A stretch of 64,000 nucleotides of DNA from Chitinophaga sp. CF418. GTDB taxonomy: Bacteria > Bacteroidota > Bacteroidia > Chitinophagales > Chitinophagaceae. Made by a program: the position numbers and the translations under genes. Location: the NCBI RefSeq assembly GCF_900142925.1, contig NZ_FRCN01000013.1, positions 113,880 through 177,879 on the forward strand, given 5' to 3'. Numbering within the stretch: the stretch's first letter is position 1; each line of letters opens with the position of its first letter. Below, one piece after another: positions 43,019 through 52,764 of the stretch. The notes under the pieces are model-generated. The model did no database searches. It saw only the letters and a list, made by a program, of their open reading frames with translations, and was not told the DNA's origin.

Positions 43019-43959
43019 CAGAGGAATATTTTAAAAAAGATCATAGACAGGATGCCGGTCAGCATCAGCCATTTCACCAATGAACTTATCCTGTGATAGT
43101 GTTCCGGCAAATGGGCCTTTTTCAGCAGCGTATAAATATAATAAGCGGGCACCTGTACAAACAGCACCAGGTAGATAATAGCCGGCCACCATCCGATAAA
43201 GCCTATTCTTATTTCCACCAGCACGATCAAAATCTGTAAGGCCAATAACAGCATATAACAGATGCGTTTGGCGGGTGCCACTCCCCATACAATGGGAATA
43301 GTGCGGCAACCGTCTTTAGCGTCGCCTAACATGTCTTCCAGATCTTTTACTATTTCACGCACCAGGGAGATGACGAAAGCAAACAGGGCATATACACCGA
43401 TGATCTGTATCAGCTTTCTGCCTGCCGGCGACATGATAGCTTCGAAGCTTTCATATATCTGCTTTTCATAAAAGCCTACAACCACTACAGCCAGGGCCGT
43501 CAGTAAAGAGATCAGTACATTACCGATCAGGATCTGACGCTTAAAGGAAGTAGAATAGAACCAGAGGATCAGGGAGCAGATCACCTGGGTGAGCCCCAGA
43601 TAGATCTGACCGATCTGCCAGGCTACAATAAAACCGATCGACACACCCGCCATATTAAATATGGTGTGCCAGGCCATTGCCCAGCGGCGGTTGATGATCT
43701 TATCAAGCACCATCTTTTCAGGTTTGTTGATAATATCTATGTTGATGTCGAAATAGTCATTAATGATATTCCCTGCGGCCGCTATCAATACAGTAGAAAG
43801 AGACAACAGGAAAAAAGAAGGCCAGGAAAGGGAAGGCCCTTCCCCGTTATATTCCAGCACCGGCGCTACTACACAATATTGCAGCAGGAATTGGGTCAGT
43901 GCTATGTAGATCAGGTTTGGATATCGGATCAACCTTATAAAGGCAATCAGCAATTTCAT
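43018..43959 (-). CDS. UbiA-family prenyltransferase
   Basis: An integral membrane prenyltransferase. The 313-residue protein has two aspartate-rich motifs: NDYFDINIDIINKPEK near residue 70 and DLEDMLGDAKDGCRTIP near 205, with many hydrophobic spans. Relatives in Bacteroidota are often annotated as geranylgeranylglycerol-phosphate transferases; quinone-ring prenylation is the other option. It lies in a Maf/KdsC/DUF2520 run, one base of overlap with maf. Substrate not determined. Confidence 0.88.
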   Translation of the reverse strand: MKLLIAFIRLIRYPNLIYIALTQFLLQYCVVAPVLEYNGEGPSLSWPSFFLLSLSTVLIAAAGNIINDYFDINIDIINKPEKMVLDKIINRRWAMAWHTIFNMAGVSIGFIVAWQIGQIYLGLTQVICSLILWFYSTSFKRQILIGNVLISLLTALAVVVVGFYEKQIYESFEAIMSPAGRKLIQIIGVYALFAFVISLVREIVKDLEDMLGDAKDGCRTIPIVWGVAPAKRICYMLLLALQILIVLVEIRIGFIGWWPAIIYLVLFVQVPAYYIYTLLKKAHLPEHYHRISSLVKWLMLTGILSMIFFKIFL

Positions 43960-44014
43960 ACTTTAATAATTGCGGTAAAAGTAATTCCAGTTACATATAA
44001 TGTAGCCTCATCCA

Positions 44015-44536
44015 TTAACGGCTGGCGATTTCCTCATCCATCATCCAGTGATCGTTCAGTTTCAGGACTTTCTCAATGATCTCCCGCACACAGCCATTCC
44101 CCCCGTTGATGGGTGATACATACCGACAGATACTCTTGATTTCAGGAGCGGCGTCAGCAGGACATACAGGTAAGCCTACCAGTTGCATAGCCCGGTAATC
44201 CGGGATATCATCTCCCATAAATATGATTTCTTCCCAGCGAAGGTCGTTTTCAAATACATAATCCTGTAATTTCTCCTGCTTGTCTAAAACGCCTGTATAG
44301 ATATCTTTTATCCCCAGGCCCTGTAAACGGCTGACCACACTTTCAGATCTTCCGCCAGAGATAATCACGACCCGGTACCCCTTCTTCACCGCCAGTTGTA
44401 ATGCATATCCGTCCCTGATATTCATCTTCCGTGACTGCTCCCCGTTGGGTAACAACTGCACGGTACCATCGGTCAACACGCCATCAACATCAAATACAAA
44501 GGTGGAAACAGGTTTAAAAAGAGATAAAATGTTCAT
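44015..44536 (-). CDS. HAD phosphatase, KdsC-like
   Basis: A 173-residue HAD hydrolase without a cap, of the size of KDO-8-phosphate phosphatases. It has FVFDVDGVLTDG (nucleophile Asp), VVIISGGRSESVVSRLQGLGI, and IIFMGDDIPDYRAM (metal-binding acidic motif). KdsC removes phosphate from KDO-8-P in LPS core synthesis. Similar phosphatases act on N-acylneuraminate 9-phosphate. No other KDO gene is close by, so the substrate rests on family similarity. Confidence 0.85.
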   Translation of the reverse strand: MNILSLFKPVSTFVFDVDGVLTDGTVQLLPNGEQSRKMNIRDGYALQLAVKKGYRVVIISGGRSESVVSRLQGLGIKDIYTGVLDKQEKLQDYVFENDLRWEEIIFMGDDIPDYRAMQLVGLPVCPADAAPEIKSICRYVSPINGGNGCVREIIEKVLKLNDHWMMDEEIASR

Positions 44537-44654
44537 TTAGAATAAATTAGGAAACCATAAACTAAGGATCAGGGGCCAGCATATTCTAAAACCTCTGGTT
44601 CCCGGTCCTTAGTTCCTGATTGAATTTGGCAAAAGTACCACAGATTTTTATATG

Positions 44655-45419
44655 TCAGCTGCGGTGAAAATCATAAATACTATCTGACATGACCTGGTAG
44701 ATCAGTTTCAGGTATTCCTCATTTTCCAGCAGGGCACGGTGGCGCGACATAGTGTTTTCATCATTGCGAACGGCCGGGCCTGTCTGAACGGATTCAGGAG
44801 GGAATTTCTCCAGCCGGTCAAAGGTCTCCTTTATAATAGGTTGCAATAAAGTAAAATCCAGTCCTTCCTTTTCACAATAGCGCTTGGCCCTGGCTATCAG
44901 GTGATTGGTGAAGTTATTGCACAGCACAGCCGCCAGGTGCAGCTGAAGGCGCTGATGCGAATTAACTTCCTGAATATCAGAACTTATACTCTGTGCTACC
45001 GGTTTTATCCTGCGCATCACTTCATCGTTGGCGGCTTCCAGCAGCAGCGGGATGGCAGGATAATTCCGGACTTCCTTCCGGAGGGATTGCAGCGGGTAGA
45101 TCACGCCCGTATTGAGGGAGATCTTTTTAATGGCATCGAGGGGTACTGCTCCCGCAGTATGAACTACAAAACGTTTTCCCAGTCTCAGCTCGTCGTTCAG
45201 CTCAGGGATAGCGGCGTCACTTACGGCCATCAGGTAAAGGTCTGCCTCCATATTAATGTCCAGCAGATCGTCTGTGCCGGTAGAATGCAATGATTCTGCC
45301 AGCTCAACAGCGCTTTCCTTTTTACGGCTGATCACCTGCAGAATCTGGTGACCATGCAGTTTCAATAAATGACCAAAACAATGCGCTACATTCCCTGCGC
45401 CAATAATTACTATATCCAT
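44655..45419 (-). CDS. Rossmann-fold protein, DUF2520 type
   Basis: A 254-residue protein with an N-terminal nucleotide-binding motif MDIVIIGAGNVAHCFGHLL, then AVSDAAIPEL and a C-terminal helical DUF2520 domain with VNSHQRLQLHLAAVLCNNFTNHLIARAKRYCEKEGL and FPPESVQTGPAVRNDENTMSRHRALL. The pattern resembles F420/NADP oxidoreductases and pyrroline-5-carboxylate reductases, but no reaction is established. It is the first gene of the KdsC-UbiA-Maf run on the minus strand; this block is often conserved in Bacteroidota. Confidence 0.85.
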   Translation of the reverse strand: MDIVIIGAGNVAHCFGHLLKLHGHQILQVISRKKESAVELAESLHSTGTDDLLDINMEADLYLMAVSDAAIPELNDELRLGKRFVVHTAGAVPLDAIKKISLNTGVIYPLQSLRKEVRNYPAIPLLLEAANDEVMRRIKPVAQSISSDIQEVNSHQRLQLHLAAVLCNNFTNHLIARAKRYCEKEGLDFTLLQPIIKETFDRLEKFPPESVQTGPAVRNDENTMSRHRALLENEEYLKLIYQVMSDSIYDFHRS

Positions 45420-45724
45420 TCAGTCTAAGGTTAAATATATATTATGGTGTACCGGTTTTCAGAAAAAGCGATGCGGAGGTATTGCACTCATATCTTTATA
45501 TGGTCAGGCAACTTCGCGTTTAGCAACGTTCTTATCCAGCAATTTAAGTATTAAACTGTTAACGGTTCATTTTTAATGATTTTATCAAAAATATTACATT
45601 TACCTTCAATGCGTTGAAAGAGTCTTATTTTTTATTCTCGACCTACTTTTATATACTTGCAAAATTCGTATTTGTATTTTTTATACGGAATTTTCGTATC
45701 TAGTAGCTCATAAAGACGGCATTC
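45420..45724. other. 305-bp divergent upstream region of topA
   Basis: A/T-rich sequence between the DUF2520 and topA starts. TATACTTG at 45652-45659 is one base off the -7 consensus but lacks a -33 partner at the right spacing. I see no other feature. Confidence 0.4.
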
Positions 45725-48079
45725 ATGGCAAAAAATCTAGTAATTGTTGAGTCTCCGGCGAAAGCTAAGACGATTGAAAAGATACTGGGCAAAGACTTTG
45801 AGGTAAAGTCCTGCTTTGGTCACATCCGTGATCTGGAGAAGGATGATATGGGTATCGATATCCCCAACAACTTTAAACCTAAGTATACAATACCTGAGGA
45901 TAAAGAGAAAGTAGTTAAGGAATTAAAGAAACTTGCGAAGGAAACTGACGAAGTTTGGTTAGCAACGGATGAGGACCGTGAGGGGGAGGCCATATCGTGG
46001 CATTTATGTGAGGTACTGGGTCTTGATCCTGAGGTCACCAAACGTATCGTTTTCCATGAAATTACCAAGCCTGCCATCGAAAAAGCCGTACAACAGCCCC
46101 GTCTATTAGATATGAACCTGGTCAATGCCCAGCAGGCCAGGCGTATTCTTGACAGAATAGTAGGTTTTGAATTGTCTCCTGTGCTCTGGCGCAAAATGAG
46201 CATGCGGAATTCATTGTCTGCAGGCCGTGTACAATCTGTCGCAGTAAGACTGATCGTAGAGCGGGAGCGGGAGATCAATACATTCAATGCCGTTAGCAGT
46301 TTTAAGGTAGAAGCCTTCTTCACTGCTAAAGATCTTCAAGGCAAAAATATTACTTTTAAGGCTGAAGGACCAACCCGTTTCAAGACTGCTGAAGATGCTG
46401 AAAAGTTCCTCCAGCAGTGCATTGGCGCAGCCTATTCGGTGAAGGATATACAGGTGAAACCTGGTAAGAAATCGCCTGCCGCCCCATTCACCACTTCTAC
46501 CCTCCAGCAGGAAGCCAGCCGTAAATTGGGCTATAGCGTTTCCAAAACAATGTTGCTGGCGCAGAAGTTGTATGAAAGTGGTAAAATCACATATATGCGT
46601 ACTGACTCTGTGAACCTGTCGGATACGGCGTTGGCAGATATTCAGAACGCCATTACCACCAACTACGGGCAGAAATATCATCAGCACCGTAAGTTCAAGA
46701 ACAAAAATGAATCAGCACAGGAGGCGCACGAGGCTATCCGTCCTACCTATATGGAAAATGCGTCTGTTGATGACAGTGATACCAAAAAGCTCTATGAACT
46801 GATCTGGAAGCGTACCATCGCCAGCCAGATGAGCGATGCAGAACTGGAGAAGACCATTGCCAAAATAGACATCTCCACCAACCATGATGAGCTGACAGCC
46901 AGTGGTGAAGTATTGAAGTTTGACGGATTCCTGAAGGTGTATATGGAAGGTAAAGACGATGAAGAGTTGAGTGATGAGGATGAAGATGATGGCTCTTTAC
47001 CACCATTAACGGTAAAGCAGGTACTTGACCTGAAAGAAATGAAGGCTACCGAACGTTTTACCCGTCCTGCACCCCGTTATACAGAGGCCAGCCTGGTAAA
47101 GAAACTGGAAGAACTGGGAATCGGACGTCCATCCACCTACGCTCCTACCATTACCACTGTTCAGAAACGTGGCTATGTAGAGAAACGCGATAAGGAAGGA
47201 ATAAAGAGGGACTTCCGCATCATGAGCCTGAAAGCTGACAAGATCACCAAGGTTACAGATACGGAAAATACAGGCGCTGAAAAATCAAAACTGTTCCCGA
47301 CTGACCTGGGTATGATCGTAACGGACTTTCTGAACCAGTATTTTGGTTCTGTAATGGACTACGGTTTCACAGCAAAGATCGAAGGAGAATTTGACGAAGT
47401 GGCCCACGGAAAGAAGATCTGGAACAAGATGCTGAATGACTTCTACACTCCCTTCCATAAAGACGTGGAGAACACGCTGGAAAAGGCGGAAAGAGTGAAA
47501 GGCGAACGTCAGCTGGGTACCGATGCTGAAACAGGTAAACCGATCGTAGCGCGTATGGGACGTTATGGCCCGATGATTCAGATCGGTAAAGCGGAAGACG
47601 AAGAGAAGCCGAAGTTCGCAAAAATGAAGTCCACTCAAAGTATAGAAACTATTACTTTAGAGGAAGCAATGGAACTGTTCAAACTACCACGCAACCTGGG
47701 TAAGTTTGAAGATGAAGATGTACTGGTGAACATTGGAAGGTTCGGACCTTATGCAGCACATGACAAGAAGTTCTATTCCCTGAAAAAGGAAATGGACCCA
47801 TACACGGTGGAGCTGGATGAAATAGCCCCGCTGATAGTGGAAAAAAGAGCGGCTAAGGATGAGCGTACCATAAAAATTTTCGAAAAAGAGAAGATCCAGA
47901 TACTGAAAGGCCCCTACGGACCGTATATAAAACAGGGATTGAGGAATTATAAGATACCAAAAGAAAAAATTGACACCGCCGCTGACATAACACTGGAGGA
48001 AGCTAAAGCCATCATAGAAGATGTCAAAGCCAATCCTCCAAAGAAGAAAGCACCACCGAGGAAGAAGAAGGCGGAATAA
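45725..48079 (+). CDS. topA: DNA topoisomerase I
   Basis: Type IA topoisomerase that relaxes negative supercoils. The 784-residue protein has the Toprim start KNLVIVESPAKAKTIEKILG with DEDREGEAISWH, the active-site region ITYMRTDSVNLSD (catalytic tyrosine in YMRTDS), and GRPSTYAPTITTVQKRGYV. The C-terminus uses repeated RIGRFGPYAAH- and KGPYGPYIKQG-like segments in place of zinc fingers, common in Bacteroidota, and ends in a lysine-rich tail. A SirB1-like gene follows 24 bp later, in one transcript. Confidence 0.97.
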   Translation: MAKNLVIVESPAKAKTIEKILGKDFEVKSCFGHIRDLEKDDMGIDIPNNFKPKYTIPEDKEKVVKELKKLAKETDEVWLATDEDREGEAISWHLCEVLGLDPEVTKRIVFHEITKPAIEKAVQQPRLLDMNLVNAQQARRILDRIVGFELSPVLWRKMSMRNSLSAGRVQSVAVRLIVEREREINTFNAVSSFKVEAFFTAKDLQGKNITFKAEGPTRFKTAEDAEKFLQQCIGAAYSVKDIQVKPGKKSPAAPFTTSTLQQEASRKLGYSVSKTMLLAQKLYESGKITYMRTDSVNLSDTALADIQNAITTNYGQKYHQHRKFKNKNESAQEAHEAIRPTYMENASVDDSDTKKLYELIWKRTIASQMSDAELEKTIAKIDISTNHDELTASGEVLKFDGFLKVYMEGKDDEELSDEDEDDGSLPPLTVKQVLDLKEMKATERFTRPAPRYTEASLVKKLEELGIGRPSTYAPTITTVQKRGYVEKRDKEGIKRDFRIMSLKADKITKVTDTENTGAEKSKLFPTDLGMIVTDFLNQYFGSVMDYGFTAKIEGEFDEVAHGKKIWNKMLNDFYTPFHKDVENTLEKAERVKGERQLGTDAETGKPIVARMGRYGPMIQIGKAEDEEKPKFAKMKSTQSIETITLEEAMELFKLPRNLGKFEDEDVLVNIGRFGPYAAHDKKFYSLKKEMDPYTVELDEIAPLIVEKRAAKDERTIKIFEKEKIQILKGPYGPYIKQGLRNYKIPKEKIDTAADITLEEAKAIIEDVKANPPKKKAPPRKKKAE

Positions 48080-48102
48080 ATGGACACCTGTACATTCATT
48101 TT

Positions 48103-48984
48103 ATGCACGAGACCAAAGAAATAAATGCTTTGTTCCACCTGTTGGATGATCCTGACCAGGAGGTGTATGATACTGTTGCCAACAAGATATTGCTGTTTGG
48201 AAAAGAGATCATTCCCAACCTTGAGAACTTATGGGAAAACACGGTCGATGAATCTATCCAGGAAAGGATCGAGCAGCTTATACACCGGGTGCATTATAAA
48301 GATTTACAGGTGGCACTGCAATTATGGGGTAAGACGGAATCACCGGACCTGCTGCAGGGCTCCATACTGGTAGCGCAATACCAGTTTCCGGATATGCAGC
48401 CCGGTAATGTCGTAGCCGAAATTGAAAGGATCAAAAGGAATATCTGGCTGGAACTGAATAACTATCTTACCCCGCTGGAGCAGATCAATGTGCTGAACAG
48501 CATGATCTATAACTACTTCGGACTGAAAGGAGAAGAAGTGGCTTATGTACGTAAGAACCAGTTCTTCATCAACCAGGTGATAGAATCCCGTAAGGGTAAC
48601 CCGCTGACTAATGGTATCGTATATCAGAGCCTTTGCGCCATGCTGGACCTTCCGGTATACGCTGTAAATATTCCACGGCAATTTATACTGGGTTATTTCG
48701 ATACTTTCTACGACTTTACCGAAACGCCCAGACCAGAGGATAACCGGATACTTTTCTTCATAGACCCTATCCAGGGGCAGATCTATTCACACCAGGACGT
48801 TGAGGGATATCTGAAACGGATGTCCATTCCGCTGACCCCCTCCTACTATCAGCCACAGTCGACCAGGAGAATTATACAGTTCCTGCTGGAAGAGTTGCTG
48901 AAATGTTTCCAGGAGGAGAAGGAAGGATATAAAAGGGATGAGTTGAGAACGTTGATAAAGCTACTGGAAGACAAGATGGAATAA
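48103..48984 (+). CDS. Transglutaminase-like (SirB1 group) protein
   Basis: A 293-residue protein with an N-terminal HEAT/TPR-like helical part (DPDQEVYDTVANKILLFG) and a central SirB1-type transglutaminase-like region: NVLNSMIYNYFGLKGEE, RKGNPLTNGIVYQSLCAMLDLPVYAVNIPRQFILGY. The C-terminus is charged and helical. SirB1 proteins are widespread with unclear function. Lacking the full Cys-His-Asp set in view, catalytic activity is doubtful. It is co-transcribed with topA. Confidence 0.8.
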   Translation: MHETKEINALFHLLDDPDQEVYDTVANKILLFGKEIIPNLENLWENTVDESIQERIEQLIHRVHYKDLQVALQLWGKTESPDLLQGSILVAQYQFPDMQPGNVVAEIERIKRNIWLELNNYLTPLEQINVLNSMIYNYFGLKGEEVAYVRKNQFFINQVIESRKGNPLTNGIVYQSLCAMLDLPVYAVNIPRQFILGYFDTFYDFTETPRPEDNRILFFIDPIQGQIYSHQDVEGYLKRMSIPLTPSYYQPQSTRRIIQFLLEELLKCFQEEKEGYKRDELRTLIKLLEDKME

Positions 48985-49019
48985 TCAGATAAGAATAGTC
49001 ACCGACAACTAATAAAAAA

Positions 49020-49057
49020 GAAAAGGCGGCCTGTTTAAAACAGACCGCCTTTTCTTT
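49020..49057. terminator. Bidirectional terminator
   Basis: GAAAAGGCGGCCTGTT (49020-49035) and AACAGACCGCCTTTTC (49039-49054) pair with one G-U, T-rich on both transcribed sides. It lies between convergent genes. Confidence 0.82.
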
Positions 49058-49075
49058 TATACTGAAGGCGTATGA

Positions 49076-51199
49076 TTATTTGTTAGCAGGTTTACCCTGT
49101 AATTTAGGATAAGACAATGCAATCAGGTCATTCATCACATTTACGGCTTCATCCAGGTAGATATCTTTCTGTCTGAATTTCAGCCAATCCTTGTTACGGG
49201 CCAGTTTTGCGGAATCAGCGGCCAGCCTGTCCAGGTCTGTTTTCAGGCTCACGATGTTCAGTTCCTTCACCTTTTCATTTACTGAATCATAACGTTTCAG
49301 GGCATTACTGTTAGTCTTCTGTTCTGCTTTGTACGTCTGCTGGTTCAGAGAGTAAGCCTCCTGGCTTTCCATCTTTTTCAGCGTCACGATATTGTCATTC
49401 ATCATCTTGAACGCCTCACTGGATGCAACACGTTTTTCGCTGCTCTTTTTCAGTGCGTCCACCGGAACAGGATCGTACCATGGTGTGAAAGAAGCTTTCG
49501 GAATTTCGTCCCATGCCAGTGCATCGGCGTCTTTACGTTCTGCCACTTCATAATATGGATCCGGCAGCTGGATATCGGAAGCTACACCTTTCAGCTGGGT
49601 AGAACCACCATTTGCCCGGTAGAACTTCTGCTGGGTCAGTTTAATAGCACCCAGGGCGCCTATTTCCTTATTGGAGTAGAAGTCATCCAGGTTCAGCATA
49701 CGCTGTACAGTTCCTTTACCGAAAGTATTGCTACCAATGATCACGGCACGTTTATAGTCCTGCATTGCAGCCGCCATGATCTCAGAAGCGGAAGCACTGT
49801 ATTCGTTGACCATAATAGCCAGCGGGCCACCATACTGTACACTTTTATCGCGGTCGCGGAGTACCATTGGATCGCCGCTACGGGATTTCACCTGTACAAT
49901 AGGACCTTCCGGAATGAACAGACCTGCCATCTGTACAACATCCTGCAGGGAGCCACCACCATTGAAACGCAGATCGAGGATGATCCCCTCTACATTTTCT
50001 GCTTTCAGTTTGGTGATCTCTTTGGCTACGTCTTCTGCACAACGGGCGCCGTCCCTGTCATTGAAATCTGCATAGAATTCAGGCAGGTAGATGTAACCGA
50101 GTTTATGCTGACCATTGATAATGGCTGATTTTGCAAATGTGTCATCCAGTACTACTTCATCGCGGGTAATATCAATCACTTTTACGGTACCATCCACACT
50201 CTTCACGGTCAGTTTTACAACAGATCCTTTATTACCGCGGATCAGTTTCACGGCATCTTCTACTGCGTAACCGGTGATATCCACTGGTTCTTTATCGCCC
50301 TGCGCTACCTTCAGAATAGCATCATTCGCTTTCAGACGGCCATCTTTCCAGCTAGCGCTACCTGTTACGATACTGGCGATTTTGATCTTACCATCTTCTT
50401 CTTTCAACTGGGCGCCAATACCAAAGAACTTACCGGCCATCTGTTCTTCAAAAGCCCTCTTTTCAGCTGGCGGGAAGAAGTCAGTATGTGGGTCCATAGT
50501 GGTAGTGATGGCATTTATGAACATGCTGAAACGCTCGTTATCATCCTGTCTGTTCTTCAGACGATCGAAATAACGGTCGTATACGGTCTTTACTTTAGCC
50601 CTGGCTTCAACTTCCAGTTCAGCATCGGTTTTAACCTTTTCGCCGGCTTTATCTTTCTGCTTATCGCGGGTTTCCTGCAGTTCCGTCAGCTTTTCCAGCG
50701 TGCGGTACTTCAGTACTTTTCTCCAGGCTTCTTTACGTTCCTCAAGATTTTCCGGATAATCGATCTTATCAGGATCCAGGGTCACCTTTTCATCTTTGGT
50801 AAAGTCAAATGGCTTGGAAAGTATTTCCGGGTAAATGGAAGCTGCTTCGGCAACACGCTGTTTGATGATGGCATTGATGGCATTGAAACAGTCCAGCGGA
50901 GCGCCCTGCAGCTCATCGTCGATGTGGGTAGATACGGACTCCAGTCCTTTGATATCGCTCCTCAGGAAAAACTTCTTTTCACTGTCCAGGCTCTTCAGAT
51001 ATTTATCGAAAACTTCTTTGGAGTAAGTATCGTTAATCTCCTTAGGTTGATAGTGCCCCTGGGTTAGTATTTGTCCTACCAGGCCCATGATCACTTCGTA
51101 TCTGCCGGGAGGATCTTCTTTATGCAGTTTGCTGAAAGCCAAAACCCCCATTGAGATCGTAAGCAGTGCAACTGGTATAATCACTTTCATTCTTCTCAT
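49076..51199 (-). CDS. C-terminal processing protease, Prc/Tsp type (S41)
   Basis: A 707-residue periplasmic serine protease of peptidase family S41. After a signal/anchor (MRRMKVIIPVALLTISMGVLA) come an N-terminal helical region, a PDZ domain (FFGIGAQLKEEDGKIKIASI), and the catalytic part with GIILDLRFNGGG, NEYSASASEIMAAAMQDY (catalytic Ser region) and FGKGTVQR (catalytic Lys). A C-terminal DUF3340-like region follows. The ATG at 51199 is preferred to a TTG three codons upstream. The size fits Tsp-type rather than short CtpA-type proteases. Confidence 0.93.
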   Translation of the reverse strand: MRRMKVIIPVALLTISMGVLAFSKLHKEDPPGRYEVIMGLVGQILTQGHYQPKEINDTYSKEVFDKYLKSLDSEKKFFLRSDIKGLESVSTHIDDELQGAPLDCFNAINAIIKQRVAEAASIYPEILSKPFDFTKDEKVTLDPDKIDYPENLEERKEAWRKVLKYRTLEKLTELQETRDKQKDKAGEKVKTDAELEVEARAKVKTVYDRYFDRLKNRQDDNERFSMFINAITTTMDPHTDFFPPAEKRAFEEQMAGKFFGIGAQLKEEDGKIKIASIVTGSASWKDGRLKANDAILKVAQGDKEPVDITGYAVEDAVKLIRGNKGSVVKLTVKSVDGTVKVIDITRDEVVLDDTFAKSAIINGQHKLGYIYLPEFYADFNDRDGARCAEDVAKEITKLKAENVEGIILDLRFNGGGSLQDVVQMAGLFIPEGPIVQVKSRSGDPMVLRDRDKSVQYGGPLAIMVNEYSASASEIMAAAMQDYKRAVIIGSNTFGKGTVQRMLNLDDFYSNKEIGALGAIKLTQQKFYRANGGSTQLKGVASDIQLPDPYYEVAERKDADALAWDEIPKASFTPWYDPVPVDALKKSSEKRVASSEAFKMMNDNIVTLKKMESQEAYSLNQQTYKAEQKTNSNALKRYDSVNEKVKELNIVSLKTDLDRLAADSAKLARNKDWLKFRQKDIYLDEAVNVMNDLIALSYPKLQGKPANK

Positions 51200-51500
51200 A
51201 GAATCCAAAATTGAACGTCATCAAATATAGCATAAAATAGCCCATCCAACCAGAAGGGCAATTTGCTTTTAACAAAAGATTGAGAAACAGTGCGATGCAG
51301 CATAGTATGCAATTAACTCGCATTTAACGGGTTGCCACATTTTGCAGCTTTACAAATGCCAAAACCAGACCAATTTCCGGAGGGGACTTGCTACATAAAA
51401 ATAAACATCTTAGAGGGATTTTATACTACCGTTTATCAGATTGGAGCACCCGGTAATCGGGCAAATTCTCTATTTTTGCGACGGCCATAAAAACTGCACA
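51200..51500. other. Divergent region between S41 protease and MFS genes
   Basis: About 300 bp. A -7-type element (51471-51478) serves the MFS gene. I see no clear promoter for the protease and no repeats. Confidence 0.5.
51471..51478 (+). promoter_or_regulatory. Candidate -7 promoter element for MFS gene
   Basis: TATTTTTG matches TAnnTTTG. Transcription near 51485 means the upstream TTG at 51441 cannot be the start codon, so the GTG at 51501 is preferred. A -33 TTG is present but about 27 bp away, longer than usual. Confidence 0.5.
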
Positions 51501-52760
51501 GTGGAGAACCAGGAGACTACTATCAAGAACGACCCTTACGCATCGCTACGTTTACCAGAATTCAACTATTATCTCGTTATCCGTTTTGCCATGGTGTTTG
51601 CATTAGCAATGCAGTTCACCATTATTGAGTGGAAAGTGAATGCACTGACGCATGATCCTTTTGCACTGGGTCTGATCGGGCTGGCGGAAGTCATTCCGGC
51701 AGTGCTGGTGGCGCCTTTTGCCGGACATATTGTGGACAAGCGTGAGAAACGTGGTTTATTGATTTTATGTGTAATTGCTTATATCCTTATGGGTCTGGGG
51801 CTATTCCTGCTGACCTGGGACCGGGCGGTAGCCGGCATTTCCATACGATGGGTACTCAATATGATCTACTTCCTGGTATTTCTGGGAGGTGTTGCAAGAG
51901 CCTTTCTAAGTCCCGCCAACTTCTCTATGCTGGCGCTGATCGTGCCCCGGAATCTGTATGCCAATGGCTCTACCTGGAGTAGCAGCGCCTGGCAGATCGG
52001 TGGGATGGCTGGTCCGGCTCTGGGAGGCCTTTTCATATATCTGTTTGGTATTCATTGGTCTATGCTCATCGTAGTAGGCGTTTTCCTGGCGCCGCTGTAT
52101 AGCCTGATCAAGATCAAGCCTAAACCTATTCACTATAAACCACAGGGCGAAGGTTTCTTTGACGGACTGACAAAGGGGATGCGTTTTGTGTGGAAGACCA
52201 AAGTAGTACTGAATGCAATGGCGCTGGATATGTTTGCGGTATTGTTCGGGGGTGCAGTGTCCATGTTGCCCATCTTTGCGACAGATGTATTGCATGTAGG
52301 TTCGCTGGAATTCGGTTTCCTGCGGGCGGCGGTAGCTGTCGGTTCGCTGACCACTATGTTCATCCTGGCTTACAGGCCACTGGTCAATCAGCCGGGGCTT
52401 AAACTACTGGCGGCCGTTTTCGGTTTTGGCTTATGTATTATTGTATTTGGATTATCCACGAGTTTTGTCCTCTCCTTCCTGGCCTTACTGATCAGCGGCG
52501 TGCTGGATGGCATCAGTGTGATCATCCGTCAGACCATCCTGCAGCTTAAAACGCCTGACGACATGCGGGGACGGGTAGCAGCAGTAAGCTCTATGTTCGT
52601 AGGATCTTCCAATGAACTGGGCGCCTTCGAGAGCGGTCTGGCCGCCCGCCTTATAGGGTTGGTGCCTTCTGTGGTATTCGGCGGATGTGTAACATTGGGG
52701 GTGGTAATCACCACTTATATCATCTCGCCCGCCATGCGTAAACTGGACCTGAAGCCATGA
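51501..52760 (+). CDS. MFS transporter
   Basis: A 419-residue major-facilitator protein. The N-terminal span (YYLVIRFAMVFALAMQFTIIEW) is followed by the conserved loop HIVDKREKRGLLI, and about twelve hydrophobic segments can be counted. Between spans 10 and 11 DGISVIIRQTILQLKTPDDMRGRVAAV resembles the Enterobactin exporter-like/MFS_3 group. GTG at 51501 is chosen over a TTG twenty codons upstream that would lie before the transcript start. Substrate unknown; export more likely than uptake from the subgroup. Confidence 0.88.
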   Translation: MENQETTIKNDPYASLRLPEFNYYLVIRFAMVFALAMQFTIIEWKVNALTHDPFALGLIGLAEVIPAVLVAPFAGHIVDKREKRGLLILCVIAYILMGLGLFLLTWDRAVAGISIRWVLNMIYFLVFLGGVARAFLSPANFSMLALIVPRNLYANGSTWSSSAWQIGGMAGPALGGLFIYLFGIHWSMLIVVGVFLAPLYSLIKIKPKPIHYKPQGEGFFDGLTKGMRFVWKTKVVLNAMALDMFAVLFGGAVSMLPIFATDVLHVGSLEFGFLRAAVAVGSLTTMFILAYRPLVNQPGLKLLAAVFGFGLCIIVFGLSTSFVLSFLALLISGVLDGISVIIRQTILQLKTPDDMRGRVAAVSSMFVGSSNELGAFESGLAARLIGLVPSVVFGGCVTLGVVITTYIISPAMRKLDLKP

Positions 52761-52764
52761 CCGG

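Noticed and set aside
51441..51500. Longer N-terminus of the MFS protein starting at TTG 51441
   Set aside because: The -7 element at 51471-51478 puts the transcript start downstream of it, and the extra residues have no similarity to the family.
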